A stretch of DNA of 16,641 bases from an uncultured Clostridia bacterium. Lineage in GTDB: Bacteria; Bacillota; Clostridia; Oscillospirales; Oscillospiraceae. The stretch is taken from assembly GCA_945635805.1 (NCBI GenBank), contig CALZCW010000003.1, positions 1 through 16,641 of the forward strand, given 5' to 3'. Below, one piece after another: positions 1 through 8,800 of this stretch. The notes below the pieces were generated by a model. It was given only the letters and a program-made list of their open reading frames with translations. It had not been told where the DNA came from and searched no databases. The first letter of the stretch is position 1, and the number at the start of each line of letters is the position of its first letter. Position numbers and translations under genes: made by a program.

Positions 1-23
1 CTTTCGGCTCGGAAGGTGAACTG

Positions 24-461
24 TTATACCGTCTCAACATACAGCCCCACCAGCTCCGCCAGCGGGTTGTAGACGGGATTCACGGTGTCTCGGGTGCAGC
101 GGTAGATTACATAGTCCTGGATGTAATGCTTGCCGTTTTCCAGCTCCATGTTGCCGTCATACGGGATGGGGTCGGCCAGCGTACCTGCGTTGGCCTCGTC
201 CACACGGACGTACAGGGCAGCCGTGCCGTTGCCGGGAATCCAGTCCGACTGGAAGGTGGGATCTGGATTGACGCACTTGTACAGGTCGCCGTTGTAGGAA
301 AATCGGTAGCCCGCTTCTGCCGTCACGCTGCCAAGCTGCACCAGCTTCTCCCATCTGGGGTACAGGGCCTTGGCTTTCAAGCAGTCCGCATCAGGAAGGC
401 TCTGGGCCGCCTGTTCGATATAGGGGCGCAGGCTCCGCGCCAGTGTCAGTAGATCAGACAT
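24..461 (-). CDS. Small phage tail accessory protein with two carbohydrate-binding-like repeats
   Basis: This 145-aa soluble protein has no signal peptide or membrane segment. After a helical N terminus (residues 1-30) come two aromatic-rich units. Unit 1 (about 34-88) has the order YPRW, AGYRFSYNGDLYKC, then SDWIPGNG and ALYVRV, which resembles the short CBM5/12-type chitin/polysaccharide-binding fold in the order of its W, Y-x-G and Y-K-C elements. Unit 2 (about 95-143) repeats it loosely: IPYDGNMELENGKHY, then YVIYRCTRD and LVGLYVE. Such proteins often follow tail-fibre genes in Firmicute phages, where they may help bind the cell wall. The ATG is preceded by GGAGGAGTG, which overlaps the stop of the 56-aa gene upstream, so the two are probably translated together. 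The stop is TAA at 24-26. Fold similarity is a motif-level judgement; sugar binding is inferred. Confidence 0.82.
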   Translation of the reverse strand: MSDLLTLARSLRPYIEQAAQSLPDADCLKAKALYPRWEKLVQLGSVTAEAGYRFSYNGDLYKCVNPDPTFQSDWIPGNGTAALYVRVDEANAGTLADPIPYDGNMELENGKHYIQDYVIYRCTRDTVNPVYNPLAELVGLYVETV

Positions 462-464
462 TGG

Positions 465-635
465 TCACTCCTCCAATCCGAGTAAGATTTTTGCCGCCGT
501 AAGCTGCTCCTCCAGCACCGCTATACGCTCTTCCGTGGTCGGCTCCGGGGCGGGTGTGGAGGAGATTTCTTTTCTCCACTCGGATTCCAGTTCTGGCGTC
601 ATTTCAAGTAGAACGCCGTCTTTCAGAATTTTCAT
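465..635 (-). CDS. Small helical phage protein of 56 aa, function unknown
   Basis: The frame runs from ATG (635-633) to TGA (467-465) and encodes 56 residues starting [20 protein letters not shown] and ending ILLGLEE. A strong AGGAGG site at 644-649 lies 8 nt upstream. The ATG overlaps the stop of the tail-fibre gene as ATGA, and the next gene starts 3 nt after this one's stop, so it sits inside a coupled cluster. The second half, after a Pro-rich hinge ([11 protein letters not shown]), is predicted helical with heptad-like Leu/Ile spacing and could oligomerise. I do not recognise the family. Genes of this size between the fibre and a CBM-like protein are common in Firmicute prophages, and a tail-assembly or chaperone-like role is only a guess. 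Confidence 0.78.
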   Translation of the reverse strand: MKILKDGVLLEMTPELESEWRKEISSTPAPEPTTEERIAVLEEQLTAAKILLGLEE

Positions 636-2508
636 ATGTCACTCCTCCTAATGCCGTATATTTTCACAGTAGACCCGGAATTAAGGACAAATCCTGTTTG
701 GCCGTTGGTAGAAAACCCGATACTTTCAATCATACCGTTACTCCCTGTGACGTTAGGTGGATTTGCAGATCCAGGCGATTGAAGCGCATAATCAAAAGAA
801 GCAGAAAGAGATTTGGAATAATCAGAATAGTGCCCGGCATCCGCCACATACCCTGTCGATCGCTCCCCGTTTTCTCCATTACATTTAATATCGTAGAAAA
901 CGCAGCTCTTACCACCTTCCTTGCGCCTTAGGTAGTTCAAATCACAAATACGACGGCCACTTGCGTATAATATTCCGGAACTCTCAGCTCCAGGTCCAAA
1001 AATGAGGTTGCATTTCACATATAGTTCAACGAACTTCCAAGCCTCGATACCAGGAGAAATTGCAAACGAAGTCGAATCAATCGCAACGTTGTCTTCTGGA
1101 ACAACGTACGAATATAGTAGTTCTGCGCCGGCGCCCACCCCGCCGCCAGGCTCCGTCCACAGCGCACCGGCCTCATCCACGCCGACGCTCTGGGTCATGG
1201 CATCGGTTTTGGCTACAGGCTTTACGCCGCCCAATACGGTGGAGCTGGAGATTGGGAGGCTGTAGGCTTCCGGCATTGCCTCCGTCAGCGCGTCGATCAG
1301 TGCCTTGAGCGCCACGCCCTGGGCCGCAGACAGGGGCTTGTTTGCAACGTTGGTGGTCAGGTTGTTGACGATATCCGCCACGCTCACCTTGCTGGTCGTG
1401 ATAGCCTCGATCAGCGACCGGTTGCTCTTGATGTACGCCACAACCTCTGATAGCTGGTCCAGCGTGGTATCGTCGCTGTCTGCCAGCGCGTTGAGCCTGT
1501 CGGTCAACCCCTGAATCAGAACCCGGATGTCGCTGTGAGTATCTGTCCCTGTGTTGTGCGCGGCCACCTTGGACTCAGCCGTGCCGGACGGGTCTGCGCC
1601 AACCTCAGAGGCCGTGTAGGACGGTTTCTGCGCCTCCTTGGCCCAGGCTGGGACCGTGGGGTCAGATTCCTTGGTCAACATCTCCTCAGAAAGTTCACTG
1701 AACTTCTGGCCTACCACCGCCGCGTCCGCCGCCTGGCCCGCCTGGGTCAGCGTATCATCCACGGTTGCATCTTTACCGGCTGCACCGGCCTCACCTTGTG
1801 GTCCCTGCGGTCCCTGAGGGCCAGCGGGGCCAGTCTCGCCTTGCGGTCCCTGAGGGCCAGCGGGGCCAGTCTCGCCGGTATCTCCCTTCGGGCCAGCGGG
1901 GCCAGTCTCTCCGGTATCTCCCTTCGGGCCAGCAGGGCCGATCAGCTCCGCCATGGCAATGAGGTTATTCCAGCTCTTCCCGCCGTCGGTGCTGTACTGG
2001 ATATATCCGCCCGCGACCTGCATCTTGACGTCAGCCGCCGTGCCTGCGCCACCGCCGCCGCTCTTTGCTGCCTCGTTGATGGCCGCGACGAGGTTTTCTT
2101 TCGCCGTGGTCGTCAGGTTTCCGAGGTCGCCCATCATGGCCTGAAGCTGCGCCCAGATCGGCAGCGTCTGGTCTGCGGATTCTTCGCCGCTCGGGTCTGC
2201 TCCGCGCTCGATCTGCCCAATGTCTGTGTAGATCGTCGGCGTCTGCATCGTCCCATCGGTTCCGAACACACCGACGCTCAGCATCCCGCCGGGCGCTGTC
2301 AGGCACTCATGGGGAATTTCCGCCGAGGCCCCGTTCAGCACAACGTCCTTCGCTGTTCCGCTTCCCTCAAACACGGCGGTCTTGACCAGGTCGTCCCGTC
2401 CGCAGGAAAATCGAAGGTGATCTTCTTCCCGACCATGCCGGTCGTGATCCGTTCCCCGGGACTTCTCCTGCACGACGCCTTCTGCGCTTGTACAATAATC
2501 TGAATCAT
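632..2508 (-). CDS. Collagen-like phage tail fibre, with a one-base frameshift near its N terminus
   Basis: The intended start is ATG at 2508, which overlaps the upstream stop (ATGA) and has GAGGGGG 5 nt before it. That frame gives [10 protein letters not shown]...[17 protein letters not shown] and then degenerates, stopping at 2335. The remaining coding potential continues one frame over from [13 protein letters not shown] to the TGA at 632-634. One missing base near 2397 restores a single frame of 625 residues. Domains in the restored protein: N-terminal attachment module (1-100), Gly-rich linker, 19 Gly-X-Y collagen-like triplets (191-247), a helical region with [16 protein letters not shown] typical of phage fibres (about 373-410), and a C-terminal tip (about 462-625) that is visibly AT-richer. 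The likely role is host-surface adsorption as a trimeric fibre. As written, only a 57-aa peptide, or a GTG-started 613-aa product (from 2473) with an off-frame N terminus, can be made. Confidence 0.85.
1769..1939 (-). repeat. Collagen-like Gly-X-Y tract with 36-nt DNA repeats
   Basis: Nineteen uninterrupted Gly-X-Y triplets lie in the tail-fibre gene. The 12-residue unit [12 protein letters not shown] occurs twice in tandem, followed by [12 protein letters not shown] and then [21 protein letters not shown]. At the DNA level this is a 36-nt tandem repeat with few differences, so copy number can change by slippage or recombination without breaking the frame. Collagen-like triplets trimerise phage fibres and set shaft length; that role is known from other phages and inferred here. 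Confidence 0.93.
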
Positions 2509-2798
2509 ACGATCCCCCTCAATACAAAGCCGATCACGGCGCTCACGGCCACGACGATGACGGTTTCCACAACTTTGGCCCACTTCTTCCCCGGCTGCTC
2601 GGTCAGCTTTTTTACGTCAGCCTTTGTCTCGCAGAGGTCCTCCTTGATGTTCTTGATGGCCTCCTTGATGCCGAACATGATCTGGAGCATTTTGCTCATT
2701 TCCTCCTGCTGATGGGCCAGCTCATCCAGCCGCTTTGTGTTGCTTTTCGATCTCTGCTCATTTTCCACGACCTTGACGGTCAGTTCTTCCAGATTCAT
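2505..2798 (-). CDS. XhlA-like coiled-coil protein with one C-terminal membrane segment
   Basis: This 97-aa protein starts [19 protein letters not shown]. Residues 1-70 form a heptad-rich coiled coil (E, K, L and M rich). After a Pro/Lys hinge (EQPGKKWAK), a single hydrophobic segment of about 18 residues ([18 protein letters not shown]) ends in RGIV. This coiled coil plus short C-terminal anchor is the layout of XhlA-family proteins (PBSX/Bacillus prophage lysis module), which act at the membrane with a holin and endolysin; no holin or endolysin is visible in the window. I chose ATG at 2798 over the in-frame TTG at 2816 because GGAGG at 2807-2811 lies 8 nt before the ATG and would fall inside the coding sequence of the longer form. 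Its stop overlaps the fibre start (ATGA). It is the first gene after the terminator, so it may head a new transcript. A general structural spacer role cannot be excluded. Confidence 0.8.
   Translation of the reverse strand: MNLEELTVKVVENEQRSKSNTKRLDELAHQQEEMSKMLQIMFGIKEAIKNIKEDLCETKADVKKLTEQPGKKWAKVVETVIVVAVSAVIGFVLRGIV
2514..2520 (-). promoter_or_regulatory. Ribosome binding site fixing the tail-fibre start
   Basis: GAGGGGG lies 5 nt before the ATG at 2508. It decides the start in favour of this ATG, which overlaps the preceding stop codon, over the GTG at 2473 that opens the longer uninterrupted frame. The GTG has no comparable site and its first about 25 residues do not look like natural protein. 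Confidence 0.7.
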
Positions 2799-2806
2799 GG
2801 GCGGTT

Positions 2807-2811
2807 CCTCC
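2807..2811 (-). promoter_or_regulatory. Ribosome binding site of the XhlA-like gene
   Basis: GGAGG lies 8 nt upstream of the ATG at 2798. It sets the start of the XhlA-like gene at that ATG and argues against the in-frame TTG at 2816. Confidence 0.75.
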
Positions 2812-2839
2812 GACAAACTTATCTTGCCCCAAGCATAGC

Positions 2840-2873
2840 AAAAGCGGCACCGGGTTTTCTATCCCAGTGCCGC
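2840..2873 (-). terminator. Rho-independent terminator after the giant gene
   Basis: Read on the minus strand, GCGGCACTGGG and CCCGGTGCCGC form an 11-bp stem with one G-T wobble around an 8-nt A/T-rich loop, followed by TTTT. The stem starts 9 nt after the TAA of the 4158-codon gene. The T run is short, so termination may be partial, allowing some read-through into the lysis/fibre genes. Confidence 0.78.
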
Positions 2874-2881
2874 CCTGCTGT

Positions 2882-5800
2882 TTAATGCCAGGGGGAATCG
2901 CCGATTGTGCTTTCGGCCCATCCAAAGGCATAGTAGAGGCTGTCCTTCTGCGCCGCCGTCAGGGGCAGCGCATCAATATACGCCAAAACCTTGACCTTTT
3001 TGGAGCCGCTGATGGATTCGCCGTTTTCGTCCACATCTGCATGTGTGCTGGAATTATACTTCCAAACATCATAGAAAGCAGATGCGGAAACACCGGCAGC
3101 CTCGCAATAGGTGGTGTAATCTTCAATGGCCGCATAGGAGATATCCTCGCAGTCCGGATGTTCCCCGACGAAGGAAATGACCGTGACCTTTTCGGCGGCT
3201 TCCTCCTCGGAATACCCGCCATATTTGACATACATCTTCCTTGCACTGGCCTCCGTGATATCCCCGTCCAGAAGGGCGTCCTTGATATCGTCGTAGGCAA
3301 TGCCGGTCTCTTTCTCTGCTTTCCATTTGGTGACAGTCTCAGCAGCATCTTCCTTGGAATCGCCGCCGTAGCGGACGCGCATCTCAACGGCCCGCTGTTC
3401 GGTCAGGTTACTGTCCAGATACTCCTGCTTGATGTCGTCGTACTCGATGCCGGTCACGACCACACAGCTCCACTTGTTCACAAGTTCGGTGATTTCGTCG
3501 CTGTCCATGTCGAAGTACTGCCCAAGCAGCTTCTCGGCCTGCTGCTTTGTGATCTCGCCCTCCTTGTACCATGTGCCGATTTGGCCCTTAACCTTGCTGA
3601 GCACGTCCTTTTCGGTGTAGCCATGGGCGGTCAGCTCGTCCATCTCCGCGTCGATGCTGCCGCCGTTTCTGGCCGCCTCAAAGATCGCGTCAAACCGGGA
3701 GTAGCCGTCCCCGGCCTCCCAGCCCTGGATGGTGAAGTATGCCTCGTCCTCGCTGTCCACAAGGTCCTGGGCCAGCATTTCCGCCGTGGCCTCCTCTGCC
3801 GTGAGATATCCGTCCTCGTAGGCGTAGCGGATGTTTGCCAGGGGCTTCGGCTCATAGGTCTGCACCTTCAGGCTCGGCGCCATGGAGCCGATGACCGTGT
3901 TCCAGGCGGTGATGATTTCCCGGGTGGCCGCCGCCATGGGCAGGCCGGTCATGCCGGACACCGCCTGCAGCAGCTTGTAGATGCCGCCGTACCAGGTGTA
4001 GTTGGTGTCGTCGCCGTAAATCTTGTCATGCAGGATCTGCACACCCTTGACAAGGCTGTCATACCACTGCATAAAGACGGACCGGGGCGCATTGCCGTAG
4101 GTGTCCACACCCCATACGGAAAGAATCTCCTTCCCCAGCTCATAGAAGTCTCTGAGAACCGGCAGCTTGTTCAGCGGCATCAGCTCGTCCACCAGGTTCC
4201 CGCCGAAAGCCTCCAGCCATTTTTCACCGAAGGTCTCATAGTCGTCATCGTCCCGGAGGGCGTCCGCCGCCGCCTGTACCGCGGCCAGAATGAGTGCGCT
4301 CACGGCGTACACATAGGCCGTTCTGCCGATCATGCTGCGGTTTTTCTTCCACGCCTGGGTCTTTGTCATGCCCCGCTGCAAATCCGCGCGGTACTTGTCA
4401 AAGACGTCGATCAGCATGCTGGCCGTGGTAGTGGGTTCGGACATGAAGGAGCCGATTAGGCGTGCGCCAACTCCTTTGCTGCGGAGGTATTCGTTCTTGG
4501 TCAGGACGCTGTCCACAACCTGGGTCTTGTAGATGACGTCCTCGAAGAGCTTCGTCACGGCCTCATAGAATCCGGCGTCCCTGGGTCTCAGCTTCTGTTT
4601 CTTTGTCACTTCTTCCTTGCAGGCGCTCCAGATCGCCGCCCAGGTGATGGTGTCGGCCTGTTCTGCGCCCCACATTCCCACTTCGCTGACCTTATCCCGC
4701 ACCGTTTCTTTGTGCTTGATGATCTCAGTCAGGCCACGGGAGATATTCACGTCGTAGAATCCGAGGGCTTTCCAGGCCGCGATGCCGCTGTAGCGCCGCA
4801 TTTCCGCGATGTTCTGCCGGATGGCAGCGGGCCGGAGCTTCATACCCTTCAGGATGGAGCTGTAGTCCACCAGAAGACCGGCCCTGGTGATCGCAAGGGG
4901 CTGCTGTACCACGACGCGGAAGTTGTAAGCCACCTGCGCCATGTTGTATCGCCGGAGTTCGTTCAGCCACGTCGCGTCCGTCGGAACGCCCTGGGCCTCT
5001 GTGCCGTTGAATGCCTTGAGAATGTTGATGACGAAGGTCTCAGCATAGCCACGTCTGCCGCTGCCCGGCCTGGATTCCTCGGGCACACCGTAGACCCGAT
5101 CCATCTGGTCGCGCACACTGTCCAGCACTTCCCGGGTTTCCAGGTCACGCTGCTGGTAGTTGAACCATTTCAGGGCGTCCAGCACCGGCAGCGCAAAGGC
5201 GTTGTACTGGGCCATGCTGGCCATATGGTTGGAGAATACGTCGAAGATGCTGTAGAGGATGATCCGGTTGTTGGCCTTTTCCGTCAGCTCCTTGGTAAAG
5301 CTCATGTTGAGCAGGGCGTACAGGCTGGCCGCGCTCGGGTGTTCGTCCGCCGTGGCCTGCAGGTGCCGGCCGTCGGAGTGAATCGGGAAGTAGTGCTCCT
5401 CGCCGAACAATTCCTCGCCAAAGCGCTTCACGCTGACGTAATTGCCCCATGTTCCGCCCTGCCCGGCCATAAACTTCTGGAGGCTGTCCGCCACCTCCTT
5501 TTGACGCGGTGTCAGGGCAGCGATGATGGCCGAAACGTCTTCCGGGGTGATGACGTGGCCGATGTCGGAGATCTTCTGTTTTCCGCTCACATAGGTCGCC
5601 ACGCGGATGCCCTGGCCAAGGATGTGACCGAGGGCCTGCGGGCGTTTGCTCAGCTCATAGAAGGACATGATCGCGGAAACCGGCATCTGCACGAGGTCGT
5701 CTCCCAGCTTAATCTTCTTGATTTCCTTTTCCCACGCCCGAACTTCCTCCGCCGTGTAGGTCTTGTCCGTAAACTCGGTGATGGTCCTGGTGTTGAATGC

Positions 5801-8800
5801 AAGCGTGGCCTGTCCTCTGCGCAGTCCGTCATAGATGGCCATGCCGCCCTTTCCAAAGCGCTCAAAGGCGTAGGCCGGGCGGATCTGCTGCCAGAATACG
5901 AAGTTGGATATCTTCCCGGTATGGGGTCCGGCATTCTCCATCCCGGAAAGTTCCTGAATGGTGTCATCGCCGGCCTCATAGACGTGCTGGTACATGGCAT
6001 TGACGTGGAAGCGGTTGAACTGCTTGATGTAGGTCTTCAGCGCCTTTACCATTCCGGACAGTGTCTTCAATTCCTCGCTGGTCATCCGATTGATGACAAA
6101 TTCGCCGCCGGTGCCTGTGATCTCCTGGACGTTCTTGATAAACGCATGCAGCGTGTCCATGAAGTCCGCAGGAAGGTCGTTGTAGCCGGAATAAAGGCCG
6201 TAGACGTCCCGGTTCTGTTTCAGGGCAGTTTCCAGACTGTTCAGGCGTTTCAGGAACTCCTTGTCCGCCTTGGTGGCCTCGCCGCCCCGGAGGGACCGTT
6301 CGCTCGTAAAGTTGATGCTGGACAGGAAGGGAATCACGCTGCCCTTCAGGGCGTCCGGGATGTGTTTCACCACGTCCTTGTTGCCCGGATGGAGCACCCA
6401 GCTTGTGAGATCGTCCACATCCTTCCGGATGCGCTCCCGGTACTTTCTGATGGCCGCGGCATTGTTCCGGCGGTCGCGCCAGCGTTTCAGAATCTCCTGC
6501 CCATGCTGCCGCTCCTGCCGCTCCACTACGGTTCTGGCCTTCTGCAGCACACGGCGGAGGACGGTCTTTTCCTCCACGCCGAGCACGTCGGTGCTGGCCC
6601 TCTGAATCTGCCCGTCGAGGATGTGCATCCGGTTCAGCGTCTTGGCGGCCTCCTCCCGGTCCGCGTCTTTTCCAAACTGCTGTTCTTTATAGAGCTGTCC
6701 CAGCTCTTTCCGCTGCTTCTGCAGCGCTTCCAGCCTGGAAAGGCGTTCCTGGAAGATGCGCAGGGCGTTCCGCTCGGCATCGGTCAGCTCGTCCACCGGA
6801 ATCTCGCTTGCGGCCATGGCCAGCACCTCGCGGTCTGTTAGGGTATTGGTGCGCTGCTGCTCCTGCACGGCGTCGCCGTCCACGGTATTGCGCACCGGAT
6901 TGTCGGAAAGCAGCTTTTCCAGAAGGGCCGTGCCCTTCTCGCCGACGGGAATGAAATAGCGGTCGCGGTACTGGATGCGCTCCTGGATGATGCCGGGATA
7001 GCTCCTTGTGAGATACCATGCGTTTTGCTGAGTGATTTCCAGCCTCCATTCCCCGCTCACTCTGCTGCGGAAGATCTCGGCGCGGCTGTTCTCGAGCTGG
7101 AACCGGACGCCGCTCTGCAGGGCCTTGTCCATGACCTGCTGCGCCGTAAAGACCTCCCTGGTTCTGTCCAGCGAGAATCTCCGGAGTACGCTGTCGATTC
7201 TGTCCTTCTCGATCACGCGGCCAAGGTAGGTGCTGCCGTCGTTGGCCACCAGGCGCTTCACCCTGGTATTCCCCTCCTGCGGGAGAGAATTCCAGATCGG
7301 GAGCAGAGCGCCGGTCAGCATATGGAGGGTGTCCTCGTTGTATTCCGGAACCTTTGCGACCTCCTTGTCCCATTCCGTCTGCCAGTCGGCCTTTTCCACG
7401 GCCTCCGCCTTGGAAGAAAGGGTGTTTTCGCTCCAAACGCTGGTTTTTGCACCGAGGTTGGGGCCGACAAGGCGGAACTGTTTCTGCACAGCGCCCCACT
7501 CCGTCGTCTTGTCCGCAATGCGGAAGACGGCACGGACAGCGCCGCTCTCTGTCCGGTAGACGCCAATAAAGCCCTGCCGGCGCTCTGCCATCTCCGCAAC
7601 CGTGGTGACGACCTTCGGCTTGGTGTAGGTCTTGGCCTGGATGTAGTGCGTGGACGCCCCGGTGTTTTCATCCTGCCGGATGACCTTGTCGTCCACCACC
7701 TCAATCCGGTCTGCCCGGACGTTCTCCATGCCGGTGTCGAGGGTGCCGGACTGGATCGCGGCCTCCAGCTCCATCTCGTAGATGCTGATGAAAGCGTCAA
7801 AGACGGTGTTCTGCTCCTCCACTTCCAGGGCCAGGATGCGGTTGAGGAAGGTGCTGATGTCCCGTGCAACCACGTCGTTCAGCTTGAAGGCGCCGTATTC
7901 ATCGGTAAATTTCTGCCGAAGGCCCAGCCGGTCCAGGGTTTTCATGCCGTCGACGCCCTCGATCTGGTTTTTGCCGAGGCGGCGGTAGAATTCGCGGAGG
8001 CTGTCCCTTGCCAGATCGGTTTCGAGGTTGTCCTTTGCGCCGAACATCCCGGAGCCGGTGTCGCGCTGTCCCTTGGTCAGTGCGCCGAGCTGGTCGAGAC
8101 GCCGTGCAATCGTGGAAGTGAACCGCTTCTGACCTTTGATGTTCGTGGTCACGAGCTTATACTGGGGCGGGAGCGCCTGGTTGCTCCGGTTGGTGCGGCC
8201 AAAGCCCTGCACGGCGTTGGAGGCCACCCAGCCGGGCTGTAGGACATAGTGCACGCGGAGCTGCTGGTTTTTCTCCGAGAGGTCTGCGTGATAGCTCTTG
8301 CCGGTGCCGCCGGCGTCGGAGAATACGAGAATTCGCTTCTTGCCGTCCTGGAACGCCTGGACGTCTGCCGTCCTGTGGTTCAGGGTGCGGCGCTCCTCCA
8401 CTCTGCTGATGGAGCCGTCCGGCATTTTTTTCGGAACCACCCGGCGGCTTCTGCCGGTGTTCTCGGCGACGGCATCCGTCCCGAAGGCGTCAAACAGCAT
8501 TTCCAGGGGGCCGTCCGGAATGCTCATCCGGTTGACTTCCTCGATCAGCGCGTCGCGCTTCCGGATCGCCTCTTTGCTCTGGACGGGCTTTCCGCTGCTG
8601 TCATAGACGGGGCGGCTTCTGAGATTTCCGTCCTCATCTGTGTATTCCTCGAACATCTGCGTCGGGAAGGAGTTCATCAGATACCCGATCAGGGCCTCCC
8701 TTGGCGTCAAATCCAGGTCGTCGAGGCTCCTGCCCTCGGCTTTCGCCTCCGCAAGCTGCTTGTTCTGCTGTGCCTCGTTGGTGTTGACAATCTGCAGCAC

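Noticed and set aside
1..23. Possible hairpin terminator after the CBM-like gene
   Set aside because: Only a six-pair stem with a mismatch on the coding strand is visible, there is no T run, and the window ends there.
2346..2360. Second apparent Walker A motif (GGTGKS) in the giant protein
   Set aside because: It lies at the expected place of a second-lobe helicase motif in Strawberry-notch proteins (followed by SYHADL) and its spacing does not fit a full P-loop, so it is not a separate ATPase.
1535..2503. Plus-strand 322-codon frame opposite the tail fibre
   Set aside because: It is a mirror of the collagen-like repeats (repeated [14 protein letters not shown] sequence) with no start signals of its own.
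2799..2843. Promoter for the XhlA-like gene
   Set aside because: A/T-rich bits such as TTGCTA and GATAAG are present but their spacing (about 12 nt) is wrong for a sigma-A promoter.
6687..7499. A 270-codon alternative frame on the minus strand within the giant gene
   Set aside because: The product is Arg/Gly/Pro-rich and unnatural, while the giant frame here gives a normal protein. This is the opposite of the situation at 9985-10344. It also shows that chance-open frames of this length occur in this composition.
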